From Chlorocebus sabaeus (lineage: Eukaryota; Chordata; Mammalia; Primates; Cercopithecidae): a DNA stretch of 64,000 nucleotides. The notes under the pieces were generated by a model. The model was given only the letters and a program-made list of their open reading frames with translations. It was not told the origin of the DNA and did no database searches. A program made the position numbers and the translations under genes. Shown piece after piece: positions 10,823-23,003 of the stretch. Where the stretch lies: positions 15,480,766 to 15,544,765 of the forward strand of contig NC_132915.1 of the NCBI RefSeq assembly GCF_047675955.1, read 5' to 3'. Position 1 is the stretch's first letter, and each line of letters begins with the position of its first letter.

Positions 10823-11141
10823 GACAGTGCCCCATGAATGCCCACACTCTAGACCTAAGCTTTGTGGCTACACTGAAGTCACCCATGTCTCAGACACCAC
10901 AAGCATCACCATAGCAAACCAGTTCACACTCCAGGTCCTGGAGCCAAGGTCCCTCTGAGCATGTCTATGCTCTGGGCACCAAATCAGCCACCATAAAAAG
11001 CTAGGTCCCTGCCCGGTTCCCAGAACCATTACTCTGTGCACACCTATACTCCTGTTCTCAGTTCCCTGGATGCTTCACAAGCACTTGTATATCACACATT
11101 GTTACCAACACGGCAGGAGGGTGTCCTGCATACCAAGCACA

Positions 11142-11280
11142 AATGCCATTACTTCCCTGTACCCCCAAGCCACAGTCCCTCCATGTGTGCCTGTTTTTCA
11201 AGACTCAACTCTGACTAATCTACAAGCACCACTCATCAGTCATTAATGCTCACAAATTAGACCCAGTGCCAAGAGGAATG
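11142..11280 (+). repeat. Direct repeat copy 1 (about 138 bp) within ancient L1
   Basis: This segment begins 'aatgccattacttccctgta' and ends 'gtgccaagaggaatg'. It matches 12123-12260 with about a dozen mismatches by eye, roughly 91% identity. Copy 1 appears to be the original, because its surroundings read as continuous 5' UTR-like sequence. Confidence 0.85.
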
Positions 11281-12122
11281 TCCTTAGCCACAGCTTCCAA
11301 AGTGGAAGGAAAAGAGATCAGGAAGACCTTAGTAGCAATTGCTACCAAAGACCCCCAAAACCTTGTCACCACTGCAAACATCCACAGTGTTGGCCACTGA
11401 GGATTCCTGTAATCTTTCTCAACACTGACCTCAGCTGACAGACCTGCACAGAGACTACACGGCTGTGTCCTCACTGGTGCCAGAACTTCTGCACCCTACT
11501 CAGCCAGTTCTCTCACATCCCCCTCTAGGGGAAATTCTTTCTATATCGAAACTAGCCTTTAAGCCTATAAAAGGTGACTGCTCCAAAAAATATGCAGATA
11601 TCAACATAAAACAATAAGAAACATGAAAAGTCAAGGAGACATATTACCACCAAAAGAATACAATAATTTCCCACTAGTTAATCCCCCCAAAAAAATGGAG
11701 ATACAAGAACTACCTAAAAAAAAATTAAAATGTCTGTTTTAAGGAAGTTCAGTGAACATTAAGAAAATACAGAGAAACAATTCAATACAATCAGGAAAAT
11801 AATACATGAAACAAATTGACAAATTTAACAGAAATTGAATTTTTAAAAAAAACAAATTCTGGAACTGAAAGTGCAATAAATGAAATGAGAAATGCAATTG
11901 ACAGTGTCAACCCCAAAACATATCAAACAGAAAGAAAACTCTGTGAACTGAACAGTAGGTTATTTGAAAATATATAGTCACAGGAGAAAAAGGCAAAGAG
12001 AATAAAAATAACTGAAGAAAGTTTATGGGATTTATGAGATAGCATCAAAAGAGAAATAATTGAGTTATAGCAGTTCAAGAAGAAGAGAGAGACAAAGGGA
12101 CAGAAAGTTTACTTTAATAAAT

Positions 12123-12260
12123 AATGCCATTACTTCCTTGTACCCCAGAGCCGTAGTCCCTCCATGTGTGCCTGTGTTTCAAGACTCAACTCTGACTAAC
12201 CTATAAGCACCACTCATCAGTCATCAACGCTCACAAGTTAGACTCAGTGCCAAGAGGAAT
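12123..12260 (+). repeat. Direct repeat copy 2 (about 138 bp) within ancient L1
   Basis: Copy of the 11142 segment, placed about 980 bp downstream inside ORF1-like sequence. Flanking L1 sequence before ('actttaataaataa') and after ('tttccaaatctgg') would read as near-continuous L1 without it. That suggests insertion of a duplicated piece. Confidence 0.85.
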
Positions 12261-13705
12261 CCTTTCCAAATCTGGAGGGAAACTCTAAACATCCAGGTAC
12301 AGGAAAGTCAGTGGTCTCCAATCAAATTCATTCTAAATAAGACCATATTAAGATATATTATAAGAAAACTATCAAAAATCAAAGACAAAGAGAGATCCTA
12401 AAATTATTGAGAAAAGAAGCTTATTACCCACAAAGGAGTAGTAAGACTAGCAGTGGATTTCTCAGCAGAAATGTTGTAAACCAAGAAAGAGTGGGATGAC
12501 ATATTTGAAGTGCTAAAGGAAAAGATGCCAAGAATATTTTACCCAGCATAGCTGTTCTTCAGAAATAAAGCTGTTCTTTCCCAAACAAAAGCTGAGGGAA
12601 CTCATCATCACTAAACCTGTATGGAAAGAAACATTAAAGGCAGTTCTTCAAGCTGAAAGAAAAGGATGTTACTTAGTAACATGAAAACATATGAAATATA
12701 AAACCTCACTGGTAAAAGCAAGTCAAATTTAGTCAATTCAGAGTACTCTGTAATACCACAATAGTTGTATATAAATCACTTATACCTTTAGTATGAAGGT
12801 AAGAAAAAATTATTTAAAATAATAGACACAATAATTTTTTAAAGATACCCAGTATTAAAAGATGTAAACTGTGACATCAAAAATTTTAAATGCAGGAAAG
12901 AAAGAGAAGGTAGAGTAAAAGTGTAAAATTTTTGAATATGATTAAAGGTTGCTATCAGTTTAAAATAGGCCATTATGACTATAAGGTGCTTTATGTAGGC
13001 CTCATGGGAACCACAAAGCAAAAAGCTGTACTAGAGACACAAAAGACAAATGTAAAAAAAATTGAAGCATATCACCAGAGAAAATCAATATTTAATCACC
13101 AAAAGACAGCAAGAGAGGAAGAGAGAAAGAAAGTATCTACAAAACAACCAGAAACAATTAACAAAACGGCAGGAGTAAGTTTTTATTTATCAGTAATTAC
13201 CTTGAATGTAAATAGATTACATTTTCTAATCCAAAGACAGAATGTCCAAATTGATTAATAAACAAGACCCAGCTATATGCTGCCTACAAGACACTCACTT
13301 CACCTTTAAGGACACAGACAGACCGAAAGGGAAGAAATGAAAAAGATATTCCATGCAAATAGAAGCCAAAAGAGAGTCGAAATAGCTACACTCAAATCAG
13401 ATAAAATAGACTTAAAGATATAGGAAAGAAAAGCAAAATAGATAAATAAGATCACATTATATTAATAAGCTTCTGCACAGCAAAGGAAATAATCATCAAC
13501 GTAAAGAGACAATCTTCAGAGTGAAAGAATACATTTGCAAACTAAGGATTAATAACCAGAATACATACGGAACTCAAAAATTGCAATGGCAAAATTTAAA
13601 AAAAGTCCTATTAAAAACTGGACAAAAGACCTGAACAGACATTTCTATATCAGAATTTCCATCTATACAATTAGCCAAATATTCTACTTAGGATGTTTTC
13701 TCAGC

Positions 13706-14959
13706 ATCTATCAGGAAGAAGAAAAAGAGGGTGAGAAAAACTGAGTTTGGACAAGTTTAATTCCTATAAATTTTTTTTTAAATCAGGAATTCTGCAAAAG
13801 TTCATCTTACAGTGAAATCTTAAAACAAGAATGTGCAGGGGACATGTGAAGGCTTTAAATGAATTTTAATTTAATCTCTCTAGATTTTCATGGCTTTTGT
13901 GGGCAACACTGTTTTCTAAATGTCAGAGAATATGGGTTTCTATAAGCACTAGTACTAGGAAAAAAAACATATTAAATTTGTCTCTTAAGGTGAGTTTAGA
14001 TGAGAACAAACAGGAAGCTTAAGGTCACAAATCATGTTTAGATAAACGACACACCACAGTAACTAATCTAGCCTTAATATGTATTAGACGGTAATGTCAC
14101 CAGGTGCACACACTCAGTGAATGTAAACTGAGCATGCTTAGCACCTCAATTATCTTAGCATTTATTAATTTTAAAAGGTAATGTATGAATGCAGCTTACT
14201 TGTGCCACTTTTCCTCATTATTACACATTATTATTAACATGGTAAATATAACACTTAAGCATTGTCATTAGAAACAGCCTCTAAAGACAGATGCAGACAA
14301 AGTGAGTGATATACCAAAAACAGAGGTAGTGGAAGGACAGAGGTGAATAATGGGGAGTACCAAAAAAGAATGACTTCACAGGTGACAGAATTGAGATCAC
14401 TATTCCATTGTTGGGGTGAAAAAAAATTTAGGTAAGTGAATACATGGAGTGGTTCAGTAATTTCTCCCTCAACCACGGCATTCAAGTTTTCTAACAAAGA
14501 TATAGGAACTAATATGATTATAATCACGTAATTATGTTTTTCCTTTTTATACACATGAGAACAAGAAAAATCACCTTCCCTACCTTGGAAAAAAAACCCC
14601 GTACGATCACTTACGTTCTACTTAGTTTGAGGATTTAAGGTATTTTGTTAAAGATTATACGTTAGAGATATTGGAAATTTGTTTCTTTAAACAAACAAAA
14701 GAACACAGTATAAAACATCTGCGGCAGGGGAAAGTCAGAAAGCAGAGAGAGTCAGAGAGTAGCCTTAGGGCCTGGGTATGGGAACGATTCATAAAAGGTA
14801 AGTGGCCTGAGCAAAAGTGGGGAACACTGACTAAGAGGCCAGGATCACCCCAGATTGGAAAACACAGCCAGTAGTTTTCTTTAGCAGGGATGTGCTCAGA
14901 GCAACTAGTCTCTAAAAAAAATAAAGAAATGTTATGCAGATAATTAGCAACTTTAGATA
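13706..14959. other. No gene; mostly unique AT-rich sequence
   Basis: About 1.25 kb in which I recognise no repeat family. Short open frames (14255-14554 minus, 14671-14874 plus) have no recognisable domain and no supporting signals. Confidence 0.45.
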
Positions 14960-15195
14960 ATTAGTATTTAGGTTAAAAATCTGATGTCTTGAACCACAAA
15001 ATATTGATTCAAATCCCTGCTCTACCAGATTAGCAGTGTGAACCTTAACCTCTCCATGCCTCAGTTTTCCTCATCTAGAAACAGGGATGATATTAATAGC
15101 GTCTTTCATAGGATTGTGGTGAGGAGTAAATGTGCATATGCTTAGCATATACTAAGTGCTGTTTACATGTTTGCTATCATTGCAATTATTTGACT
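14960..15195 (+). mobile_element. MIR SINE, sense
   Basis: The order 'gattcaaatccctgctctac', 'aaccttaacctctccatgcc', 'tcagttttcctcatct' and a terminal 'gcatatactaagtgctg' is the tRNA-derived MIR consensus in sense orientation. It is near full length. Confidence 0.85.
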
Positions 15196-15504
15196 CAAAA
15201 GATATGCAGACATTGGGGAAAAGAAAAATGGTTGAGGCAGATGAGGATATGTCAAAAAAAAGGAACTAAACAGAAGCAGGTTTTTAGAACAGTTTAACAG
15301 TTACATAGTGTTAAAAGCACACAATTGAAATTCTGAGTTTTTTGCTGCTTTCTTACTTGGGAATGATATTGCAGAGATTAAATTAAAGGTATATGAGTTG
15401 TAGGATCCCTAAACAAAATCTTAGTTCAGAAAGCTTATGTGAGCAGACTCTATGCCACATTTTAGATCACATCAAATGACATATACTAACAATGACATAA
15501 TGAC
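15196..15504. other. No gene; unrecognised sequence
   Basis: About 300 bp without a recognisable repeat or gene feature. Confidence 0.4.
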
Positions 15505-15509
15505 ATATG

Positions 15510-15610
15510 AAGCAACTCAGTTGCCAAGTGGCTAAGAATATGGAGCCTAGAATCAACTGTCTAATTTGTATCCTGGTTCTGCCTCATTAACAAGGTAAAA
15601 CTTCCTTTAG
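15510..15610 (+). mobile_element. Possible MIR 5' fragment, sense
   Basis: 'gtggctaagaatatggagcc' followed by 'tatcctggttctgcc' resembles the MIR 5' half. It is short and diverged. Confidence 0.5.
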
Positions 15611-15639
15611 AAACAGGTGGGACTTGACAGGGATGTAGG

Positions 15640-17266
15640 AAACCAAAAAGAACATGCTCCTGCCCTTACTAAAATAAAACCAAAAAAATTGGATAATGTG
15701 AAAATTCATTATTTTTCTTGAACTTATTAGAAGGCTAAAACTTCAGGGCAACCAACAAACTGAAAATGTAAGGAAAGACAGGTGCTTTCAAGGAGATTCA
15801 GGACAGCAGCACTTGCTTACCTAAGAGAGACACAGCCAGACACTGGGAAGAATTCAACAAAAATTTTACCAAACTAATGAAGGCCAAGCGTGGGTTCATG
15901 AAAGAATATACACTCCCTTGGAAGTGAAAGATATAAGGATATTTTGTACATATTTATAGGCTCTTTCCCACAGACCTCACATGCGCACACACACAAACTG
16001 GAGAAAGTCTAGAAAAACAGTTCCTCTTGGTGCAGACTTGCAAAAGGGAAGAGTAGTCACCCAGATTATTTTCCCGTCTTTATTACAGAACCAAAGTTTT
16101 AAATTGTTGAAGAAAGTGCAATAAACACTGTCACCCTTAGGGCCCTGGTGTAAACCTATTTTAATGAGTGAAAACACACATACACATAACCTTCACCTAT
16201 GCAGAAGGGACAGGAATATATATGCTGGGCCCAGGTCTACAGCTGGGAATGGGGCAGCAGCTCTAAGAAGACCAACCCTTGGACCCATGGACACAGCAGC
16301 TGCCTAAGACTGAGGCTTAACCACAGCAGATAAGGCCACTTTCACCCACCCCACCCCTCAGTCAGGCCAACAAGTATTAAATAGCAATTATCCCTCATAC
16401 CTGGCTGGAAGAGAGGCAGGAATATGAAGAGATGACCTCTCTGACACAGAACGAAGGGGACACCTGAAGCTACAAATTGAGCAAATATTGAGAAAAACCT
16501 GTAGAAAATAAACTCCCACCCTAAACATAAAGTAATCCCAGAGAAATCTGTAGTCTGTAGTACACTGAGAGTAATTACAGCAACAATAAATCCCTACTCT
16601 AAAGGGAAGAAAATGTGTACGAGTACTCATTTTCAAGCAAAAACACTATTTACTTCAGTTTCTACTATCCTACACAAGATGTCTGATTTTCAACAAAAAA
16701 AAATTATAAGGATTACAGAAAAGCAAGAATTTTTTAAAAAGCACAATGTCAGAGACAAATTAACAGAATCAGATATAGATATGAAGAGAAATTAGAACTA
16801 TCAGATAAGGAATTTAAAATAACTATAATTAATACATTAAAGGCTCTAATAGAAAAGGCAGATAACATGCAAAATCAGGTAGGTAATTTCAACAGAAAAG
16901 CAGAAACTATCAGAACAAATCTAATAGAAATGAAGGATAATAGAGATGAGGAACGCCAGTTTCATCAGTAGACTTAACACAAGAGGAAAAAATTAATATA
17001 TTGGAAGCTGAGTCAATTGAAATTACCCAACTGAAATACAGAAAAATAAGAGGTGGGAAAAAAATCAGATAATTCAGTACTGTAGGACAATATATAAAAG
17101 TTTAATGTGAGTATAATTGGACTATCAAAAGGAGAAGAGAGAGAGAACAAAGCAAAAGAAATATTTGAAGAAATGACAGTAGAGAATTTTCCAAAGTAAA
17201 GACAGACACCAAACCACAGATCCACAAATCACAAAGAATACCAAGCAAGACTTTTGAAATTTGCTA
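15640..17266 (+). mobile_element. Ancient L1 5' region (5' UTR to ORF1), sense
   Basis: Sense-strand old L1 5' sequence. It is alignable by eye with 39.97-41.85 kb: both share a 'ttcattattttt' region at the start, 'ctgcctaagactgag', a 'gacctctctgacacagaac'-like stretch and 'ttaaaataactat(a/g)attaat'. It then runs into ORF1-like purine-rich sequence (16.75-17.2 kb) and is cut by an Alu fragment. No frame is intact. Confidence 0.6.
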
Positions 17267-17384
17267 TTTTTTATTATTTTATTTATTTTTTGAAACAGGG
17301 TCTCATTCTGTCACCCAAGCTGAAGTGCAGTGGCATGATCATGGCTCACTGTCACTTCAAACCACTGGGCTCAAGCACATCAGT
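17267..17384 (-). mobile_element. Alu fragment (AluJ-like), antisense
   Basis: 'gaaacagggtctcattctgt', 'cacccaagctgaagtgcagt' and 'gggctcaagcacatc' are the 3' (right-arm) portion of an old Alu read antisense, truncated after about 118 bp. Confidence 0.8.
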
Positions 17385-17804
17385 TAATTGGAGATAATAA
17401 AATTGTTTGTTCTCCAGATCAGATTTTTAAATTTTACACAAAACGCAATAGTGCCTGAAAGACAGTAACTACTTAATAACTGCTATTATGCAAGAGTACA
17501 GCTTCACTACTCAAGGAGTGTCAGCAGAGTTTAATCCTGAAGGTTTGACACAATCAGGAACAGGTATCTACTGGTAAATTAAGACCAGTGTCTGGAAGCT
17601 CTTGCTTGCCTGGCCATAACAGCAATAAGGCTACTGGCAGGCACAACTAAGATACTTTTTTGGGGGTTCTTAGAAACACTTTGGCAAAAGAACTCTGCAA
17701 CTTGCTGAATTTTCTCCATTGGTGGCAGCTTGCTGTTAGTAAGAAAGTGGAATTCATGTTACTAAGATTCCAAACACAATATGGGGGTCACAGGGGAACT
17801 AAAT
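17385..17804. other. No gene; unrecognised sequence
   Basis: About 420 bp with no recognisable repeat, frame or regulatory structure. Confidence 0.4.
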
Positions 17805-18010
17805 GCTTATACTAAGCACTGTGTTATACTCTTCACAGATTTTATTTTATATCTTTCCAGATGCAATTCTTTAGCAAAGTAGGTATTATTTCCACTTTAT
17901 AAATAAGAATCCGACTGGTTAAGTGACTTCCCCAATGACAAACAGCTAATAAGTAGTAGTGTCAAGTTTTTGGACCCAGATTTGCCTAAATCCAAAGCTC
18001 AAATTCTCTC
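17805..18010 (-). mobile_element. MIR SINE, antisense
   Basis: The antisense MIR order is clear: 'gtaggtattatttccacttt', 'ggttaagtgacttccccaat', 'acagctaataagtagtagtg', then 'tggacccagatttgcctaaa'. Confidence 0.85.
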
Positions 18011-18194
18011 CCAGACATAGATCTGTATCTCTGTTATTTACTGTTATGAGTGCTAAAATTCACTTAATTCCTGGAATTATCTTAAGCTATATAGGATCAC
18101 TACTTCACTTGACTTAAGTGACGTGATCGTCTTCATATTCGCATTCTTAAAAAAAAACTTCTAAGTAACAGAGAAGGTCTTATTCACCACTCCC

Positions 18195-18330
18195 AACATT
18201 TACTGAGGTTCTATTATCCCCTCGTCACTGTATTAGGAACTTTATACAGGCTAATTATCTCATTTAGCCTAGCCAAATACCTTTCAAAGAAGAAAGCAGT
18301 AAATACATCCTACAAGTTAAAAAATTAAGG
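18195..18330 (-). mobile_element. MIR fragment, antisense
   Basis: 'ttactgaggttctattatcc' through 'aattatctcatttagcctag' resembles the 3' end of MIR read antisense, followed by decayed sequence. Confidence 0.55.
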
Positions 18331-18334
18331 AGTA

Positions 18335-19085
18335 TGGCAGACACTCTTAGTGCCCTTTGAATATCCCCTCAGCTCTTACATTCTTGCAGACTGACTTGGA
18401 TTGCTTTCAGCTGTAAGAACCTGTGACTCTGCCAGAGAGCAGCCTCAGTCATTGAGTAATAAACATGATGCAATGAATACTCATTGAGTAACGAACATGA
18501 TGAACAAATACCTTATCTCCCCTGCCCCTGCAATTGGGAGAGGTAGGCTAAGTATAACACTAAAGGGTGATTGGCTGCGTGCAGTGGTTCATGCCTGTAA
18601 TCCCAGCATTTTGGGAGGCCGAGGCGGGCAGATCGCAAAGTCAGGAGTTCGAGACCAGCGTGACCAACATAGTGAAATTCCGTCTCTACTAAAAATACAA
18701 AAATTAGCCAGGCGTGGTGGCATGCACCTGTAATTCCAGCTACTCGGGAGGCTGAGGCAGGAAAATCACTTGACCCCGGGAGGCGAGGTTGCAGTGAGCC
18801 AAGATTGCGCCAGTGCACTCTAGCCTGGGCGACATAGCGAGACTCCGTCTCCAAAAACAAACCAAAAAAAAAAGAGTGATCTCCATCGTCTCCATTGTCT
18901 CCATAGTTCCCCATCACACAGTGGTAACCTGATTGCTAATGCATTCTGGATAGGCTTCCTTGCCTTCTCTGTCTCACTTCCCCACTCTTTGTGAACAATT
19001 TCTAGGATTACCTCGGAATAAATTACCTCCACTAAAATCTGTGTGACAGGGTCAGCTTCTGGAGGAACTCAAACTAAGTCAAATC
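18335..19085 (+). mobile_element. Unclassified old LTR-like repeat, split by an Alu
   Basis: The right end reads 'ggattacctcggaataaatt' and 'cagggtcagcttctggagga', which resembles the 3' part of a common old mammalian repeat. The left part (18335-18571) includes 'gacttggattgctttcagct'. The Alu at 18573-18873 separates the two. I cannot name the family. Confidence 0.4.
18573..18873 (+). mobile_element. Alu element (AluS-like), sense
   Basis: A complete Alu starting 'ggctgcgtgcagtggttca'. Flanking copies 'aaagggtgat' (18562-18571) and 'aaagagtgat' look like a target-site duplication with one change. The minus-strand frame of about 134 codons across it is the usual antisense-Alu artefact. Confidence 0.92.
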
Positions 19086-19118
19086 ACAGTAAATGCTGAG
19101 CAAATTTTAAACTGGAAA

Positions 19119-19290
19119 ACAGTTTTCAACTGGCTCCATATTATAATCATCTGCAAAAGTATTGATGTCCGGGCTCCATCAACAAAGACTTTTACTAAGT
19201 GGTGTTCGGTGGGGTCAGATATCCACATACTTAGAAAGTGCCCTAGCTATTCTACTGTGTAGCCAGGGTTGAGAACCTCTGCTACAAAGT
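19119..19290. mobile_element. MER5-type hAT DNA transposon
   Basis: 'ttttcaactggctccatatt' and 'tgatgtccgggctccatc' at the left and 'tgtagccagggttgagaacc' at the right match the two ends of a MER5-like non-autonomous element. The near-palindromic layout leaves its orientation unclear. Confidence 0.65.
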
Positions 19291-19477
19291 GATTTTCCAC
19301 TGTCTTATTCATCCTTTTTATCTGAAGCTTCTAGATTTCTACATATATGTGCTATACATGGTATATAATATATGGTACATAAATGTACTCTTTAAATATC
19401 TGCTGAATAAAAGTAATCCATTCAAGTACTGCTACTCTGGGGAACACCACTTACGGTGGTTTTAAAAGTATATCCAC

Positions 19478-19781
19478 GCTGGGTGCGGTGGCTCACGCTT
19501 GTAATCCCAGCACTTTGGGAGGCCGAGGCAGGTGGATCATGAGGTCCAGAGTTCGAGACCAGCCTGGACAACACGGTGAAACCCTGTCTCTACTAAAAAT
19601 ACAAAAATTAGCTGGGTGTGGTGGCAGGTACCTGTAATTCCAGCTACTCGGGAGGCTGAGGCAGGAGAATCCCTTGAACCTGGCAGGCGGAAGTTGCAGT
19701 GAGCCAAGATCATGCCACTGCACTCTAGCCCTGGTGACAAAGCTAGACTCCATCTCAAAAAAGAAAAAAAAAAACAACAAC
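19478..19781 (+). mobile_element. Alu element (AluS-like), sense, with exact TSD
   Basis: A complete Alu starting 'gctgggtgcggtggctca'. It is flanked by identical copies of 'agtatatccac' at 19467-19477 and 19782-19792. That is a clean target-site duplication and fixes the insertion boundaries. Confidence 0.95.
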
Positions 19782-19784
19782 AGT

Positions 19785-20262
19785 ATATCCACACATTCTC
19801 TGATACTTCTACCTTCAAGAAGTGGAGCTTAACTCTCCTCCCCTTTAATATGAACTGGACTTAGTAACTCATTCTATTTTAATGAATAGAACATGGCAGA
19901 AGTAATGGTATGTCACTTCTGAGATTAGGTTACAAACAATTGCAGCTTCTATCTTCAGTGCCTCCTGTGCGAGCTCTCTGCCTCTCTCAGGTCACTCACT
20001 GGAGAGGGAGTCATGTCATGGGCAGCCCAGTGAGCCATGTGAGTGAGCTTGGAAGTCGATCACTCAACCCCAGTCAAATCTTGAGAGAATGCTGCTCTTG
20101 CCGAAGGACTGACTGCAGCATCATGGCAGACCCTAGGTCAGAACCACCCAGGTAAAGAGCCAGATTCTGGACCATCAGAAATGGTGCAAGATAATAAAAG
20201 TCTGTTGTCTTAAGTTGCTAATTTTGGAGTAATTTGCTATGCAGGAATAGATAATGAAGATA
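19785..20262 (+). mobile_element. Old MLT-like MaLR LTR, sense
   Basis: The right end reads 'cttaagttgctaattttgga' then 'atgcaggaatagataatg', typical of MLT-type LTR 3' ends, preceded by an AATAAA-like 'gataataaaagtc'. The body includes 'gaactggacttagtaactca' and 'cagaaccacccaggtaaaga'. No coding content. Confidence 0.6.
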
Positions 20263-20987
20263 CGGCCCTTCATTAGAATATCCCCAGCCAACATTCATTG
20301 GGTCATGTAAATTAGATGGCAATCCAGGTTCAATCTGGGAACAAGATGACTGACACAATCACAATCCACAAATCTCTCCAGGAAAAAAAAAAAACAGGTA
20401 AGACTAAAGTAGATATTTGCTATTTGTAGAAACAACACACCAGAGAAAACTTTACATAAATGAACTTACCTGACATATTGCATTTCTCATCCCCAGGAGA
20501 GTCCATACCGCAACCTCAACATGTTAACCCAATTCCATTTTGGCTGTAGTTCTGATTTTACCACGACAAAGAGAATCTCTGTGGGCCACTGTGTTCTTAC
20601 CACAGCCTATTCGGTGAAGGAAATTCTGTTGCTACTCTTTAAGACCACATGGTAAATAGAGGACTGGCTTATGATTTAAAGCTTAGTGAAAAGTGAAAGA
20701 CTTCTTTGAAGTGAGAATGTTTTTAAAGATTTACATTGCTTGTTTATTTTGGTGGTAAACCTTCTTTCTACACAGGGGTAAATAGCCTAAAACATCATCT
20801 TAGATCAGGTATACTAGAAGCAGATCCTGCAACCGTAGTTGATTCATTAAGGAAGTGCTCCCAGGAGAAGCCAATAAGGGAGTGGGAAAAGTAGAATAGA
20901 GAAGCAGCAGCCAAGCAAAAACGGAGTTACAGACCAAGCCCCACATTCAGCCTCATCTTGGGGACAAAACTTGCCCTTGTGGACAAT
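20263..20987. other. No gene; unrecognised sequence
   Basis: About 725 bp without a confident repeat assignment. The part from 20815 to 20987 may be an old interspersed repeat but I cannot name it. Confidence 0.4.
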
Positions 20988-21148
20988 TCCAGCCTCCCAA
21001 GTAGCTGGAATTACAGGTGTCCACCACCACACCCAGCTAATTTTTGTATTTTTAGTAGAGACGGGGTTTCACTATATTGTCCAGGCTGGTCTCGAACTCC
21101 GGACCTCATAATCACCTGCCTCGGCCCCCAAAGTACTGGGATTATCCT
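20988..21148 (-). mobile_element. Alu fragment, antisense
   Basis: 'ccagcctcccaagtagctgg' through 'cggcccccaaagtactggga' is the middle and left part of an Alu read antisense. Both ends are truncated and there is no poly(T). Confidence 0.85.
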
Positions 21149-22995
21149 AGAACCAGCCCAAAGGTAATCATCTGGACTAAACTGAAGATGGAAGAAGTTA
21201 CTAACAAAGCCTGGAAAAGCTGAAGGATGTGTGGACAGAGTGATTCAAAGGGATCAGAAAGGGGCCCCAAGAGAGTTTTCTACAGAAGCTAACTTCAGAC
21301 ACCAGCAATATCAATCTGTTTTTATAGAATTGCCAGGAATTAGCAAATAAAAAACACAGATGCCTACTTAAATTTGAATTTCAGATCAATAATGAAGAAT
21401 TTTTTAGTTTAAGTATGTGCCAGGCATCCTGTATTTTTTTAATTTTTTTCCTAAATGAAAGAGACTTCAGTAGTTAGGAAAATCAGGTTTGTCTCTTAGG
21501 TCACCAGGTATCATATATTAACTATGAATCAGTTTGAAAGTATACTCTTGTTATGTTTGTAAAATCTCAAAAAATCAGGATTAAAACCAAAGAAGGATTC
21601 AAATATTCCACTCGTTTATTCATTCTCCTATCCATGCCATAAATATTTACTGAGTGCTAACTACAAGACAGTGCTGTGTGCTGGAAATATAACAGTGAGA
21701 AAAGTCAGACTCTATGTCTGTCCTAATGGAGCTAATGCTTTTCAAATATTCATAGATATTTAAATTTCCATAGATATCTGGCATCCTGTAAACATATCCT
21801 GGATCTAAAACAAACACTCCTTATGTGACCAACATTATTTTTCTTAAAATTCTTATTTGCATTCATTTGGAAGTAATAGGTAGAAGGGAATATCACTATT
21901 CACGTATTCAACTCATTTGATTCTATGTCTCATTTGATTCTCATTTGACATGTATGACTTAATCTAATTTTACCAATTAAAGAAATAACAGAAGTTAATT
22001 CCCAGATGTGTGCCAGGCAGAACTCTCTAAGTATAATTTGTTTGTTTTTTGGAAAAGGCTCATCAGGAGCAAGCCACAAGTGTATTATATTTTAATAAAA
22101 CAATAAATAACTTGTTCAGAGTATGAGAGTCTTGTCAAAAACAGTATTCTACTAAAATAGTTAACAAAATATCAGAAGTGTTTTCAAAATGTTGTACACT
22201 GTGATTTTTAAATCATGAATAATCTACACCACTACCACCACCATTGCAGTGGCTTTTTAAGCTATTCTTCTGACGTCCCTGAGTGTACTATTATTTTTTT
22301 TAGTTAGAATCAATAGCACACATTTCCTCAGAGATAGCAGACTTTTGTTATGTTGCCAATTCAAGTCCTCAATTCCCTAATTTCATTCAAAAGTACAATA
22401 TTGTTTAATCTCCTGTTGTAGTAGATGCTGCATCCACTATAGGCCTATTTAGCAATAACTGGGAACAACATTATTTTTAAGAAGCTTTGCAAACAAAGCA
22501 CAAAATATAGATGAATCTTACTGTGTTCTCTGTTTTAATTAATCTGTAAATTGCTTCAATGTGACACTTAACTTCTTTTCCAAAACTTAAAAGAAAAAAA
22601 AAGAACAGAGAAATAAAACAAACTGAATCAAATTTAGCAGAAGAATAGTCACAGATAGGTACATAAGAAAACCTAATGGAGATTTTTAAAGTTTAGTCCT
22701 CTAATTTCTGTATGGTATTTCTAAACCTCATTTTGTCCTTCAGAATATTTAAGGAGAAAAAGTTTGGTAAAGAACAAATGTCACCACAAAGAATTGGCGG
22801 TGCTCCAGTGGAATATAGATTGCAGATACTGACTGAAGCTTAGCGAAGGTTTTCTATATATTTGTGAAAGTACAGGCAAAACTAAAAATGTCAGTCAGTT
22901 TCCTGATTGCTGACCTAATACCCTTAAGAAGCACACCAGTTCCTCTGTGTCCTATCCACTTGCTCCTCAGCAGCAAGACAAGAGAATTCTATGGT
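21149..22995. other. No gene; mostly unique, with a small ancient-repeat patch
   Basis: About 1.85 kb. Positions 21618-21750 ('taaatatttactgagtgcta', 'gctggaaatataacagtgag') resemble an L2-like ancient mammalian repeat. The remainder is AT-rich and appears unique. No exon-like structure seen. Confidence 0.45.
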
Positions 22996-23003
22996 CCCTG
23001 GCT

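Larger units (their letters stand above)
10823..13705 (+). mobile_element. Ancient sense L1 (L1M), 5' UTR, ORF1 and parts of ORF2
   Basis: Old L1 sequence in sense orientation. The 5' UTR-like part (10.8-11.55 kb) is followed by ORF1-like A-rich sequence, then the ORF2 start (a 'LNVNRLH' relic near 13200) and a jump to ORF2 3' sequence near 13460, where 'gcttctgcacagcaaaggaa' lies. A large ORF2 deletion is therefore present. No frame is intact. It carries an internal direct duplication described separately. Confidence 0.65.

Noticed and set aside
18513..18917. 134-codon minus-strand frame
   Set aside because: It is the familiar antisense-Alu reading. The same peptide pattern recurs at 19493-19818, 41126-41515, 47039-47304 and 52950-53389, each over an Alu.
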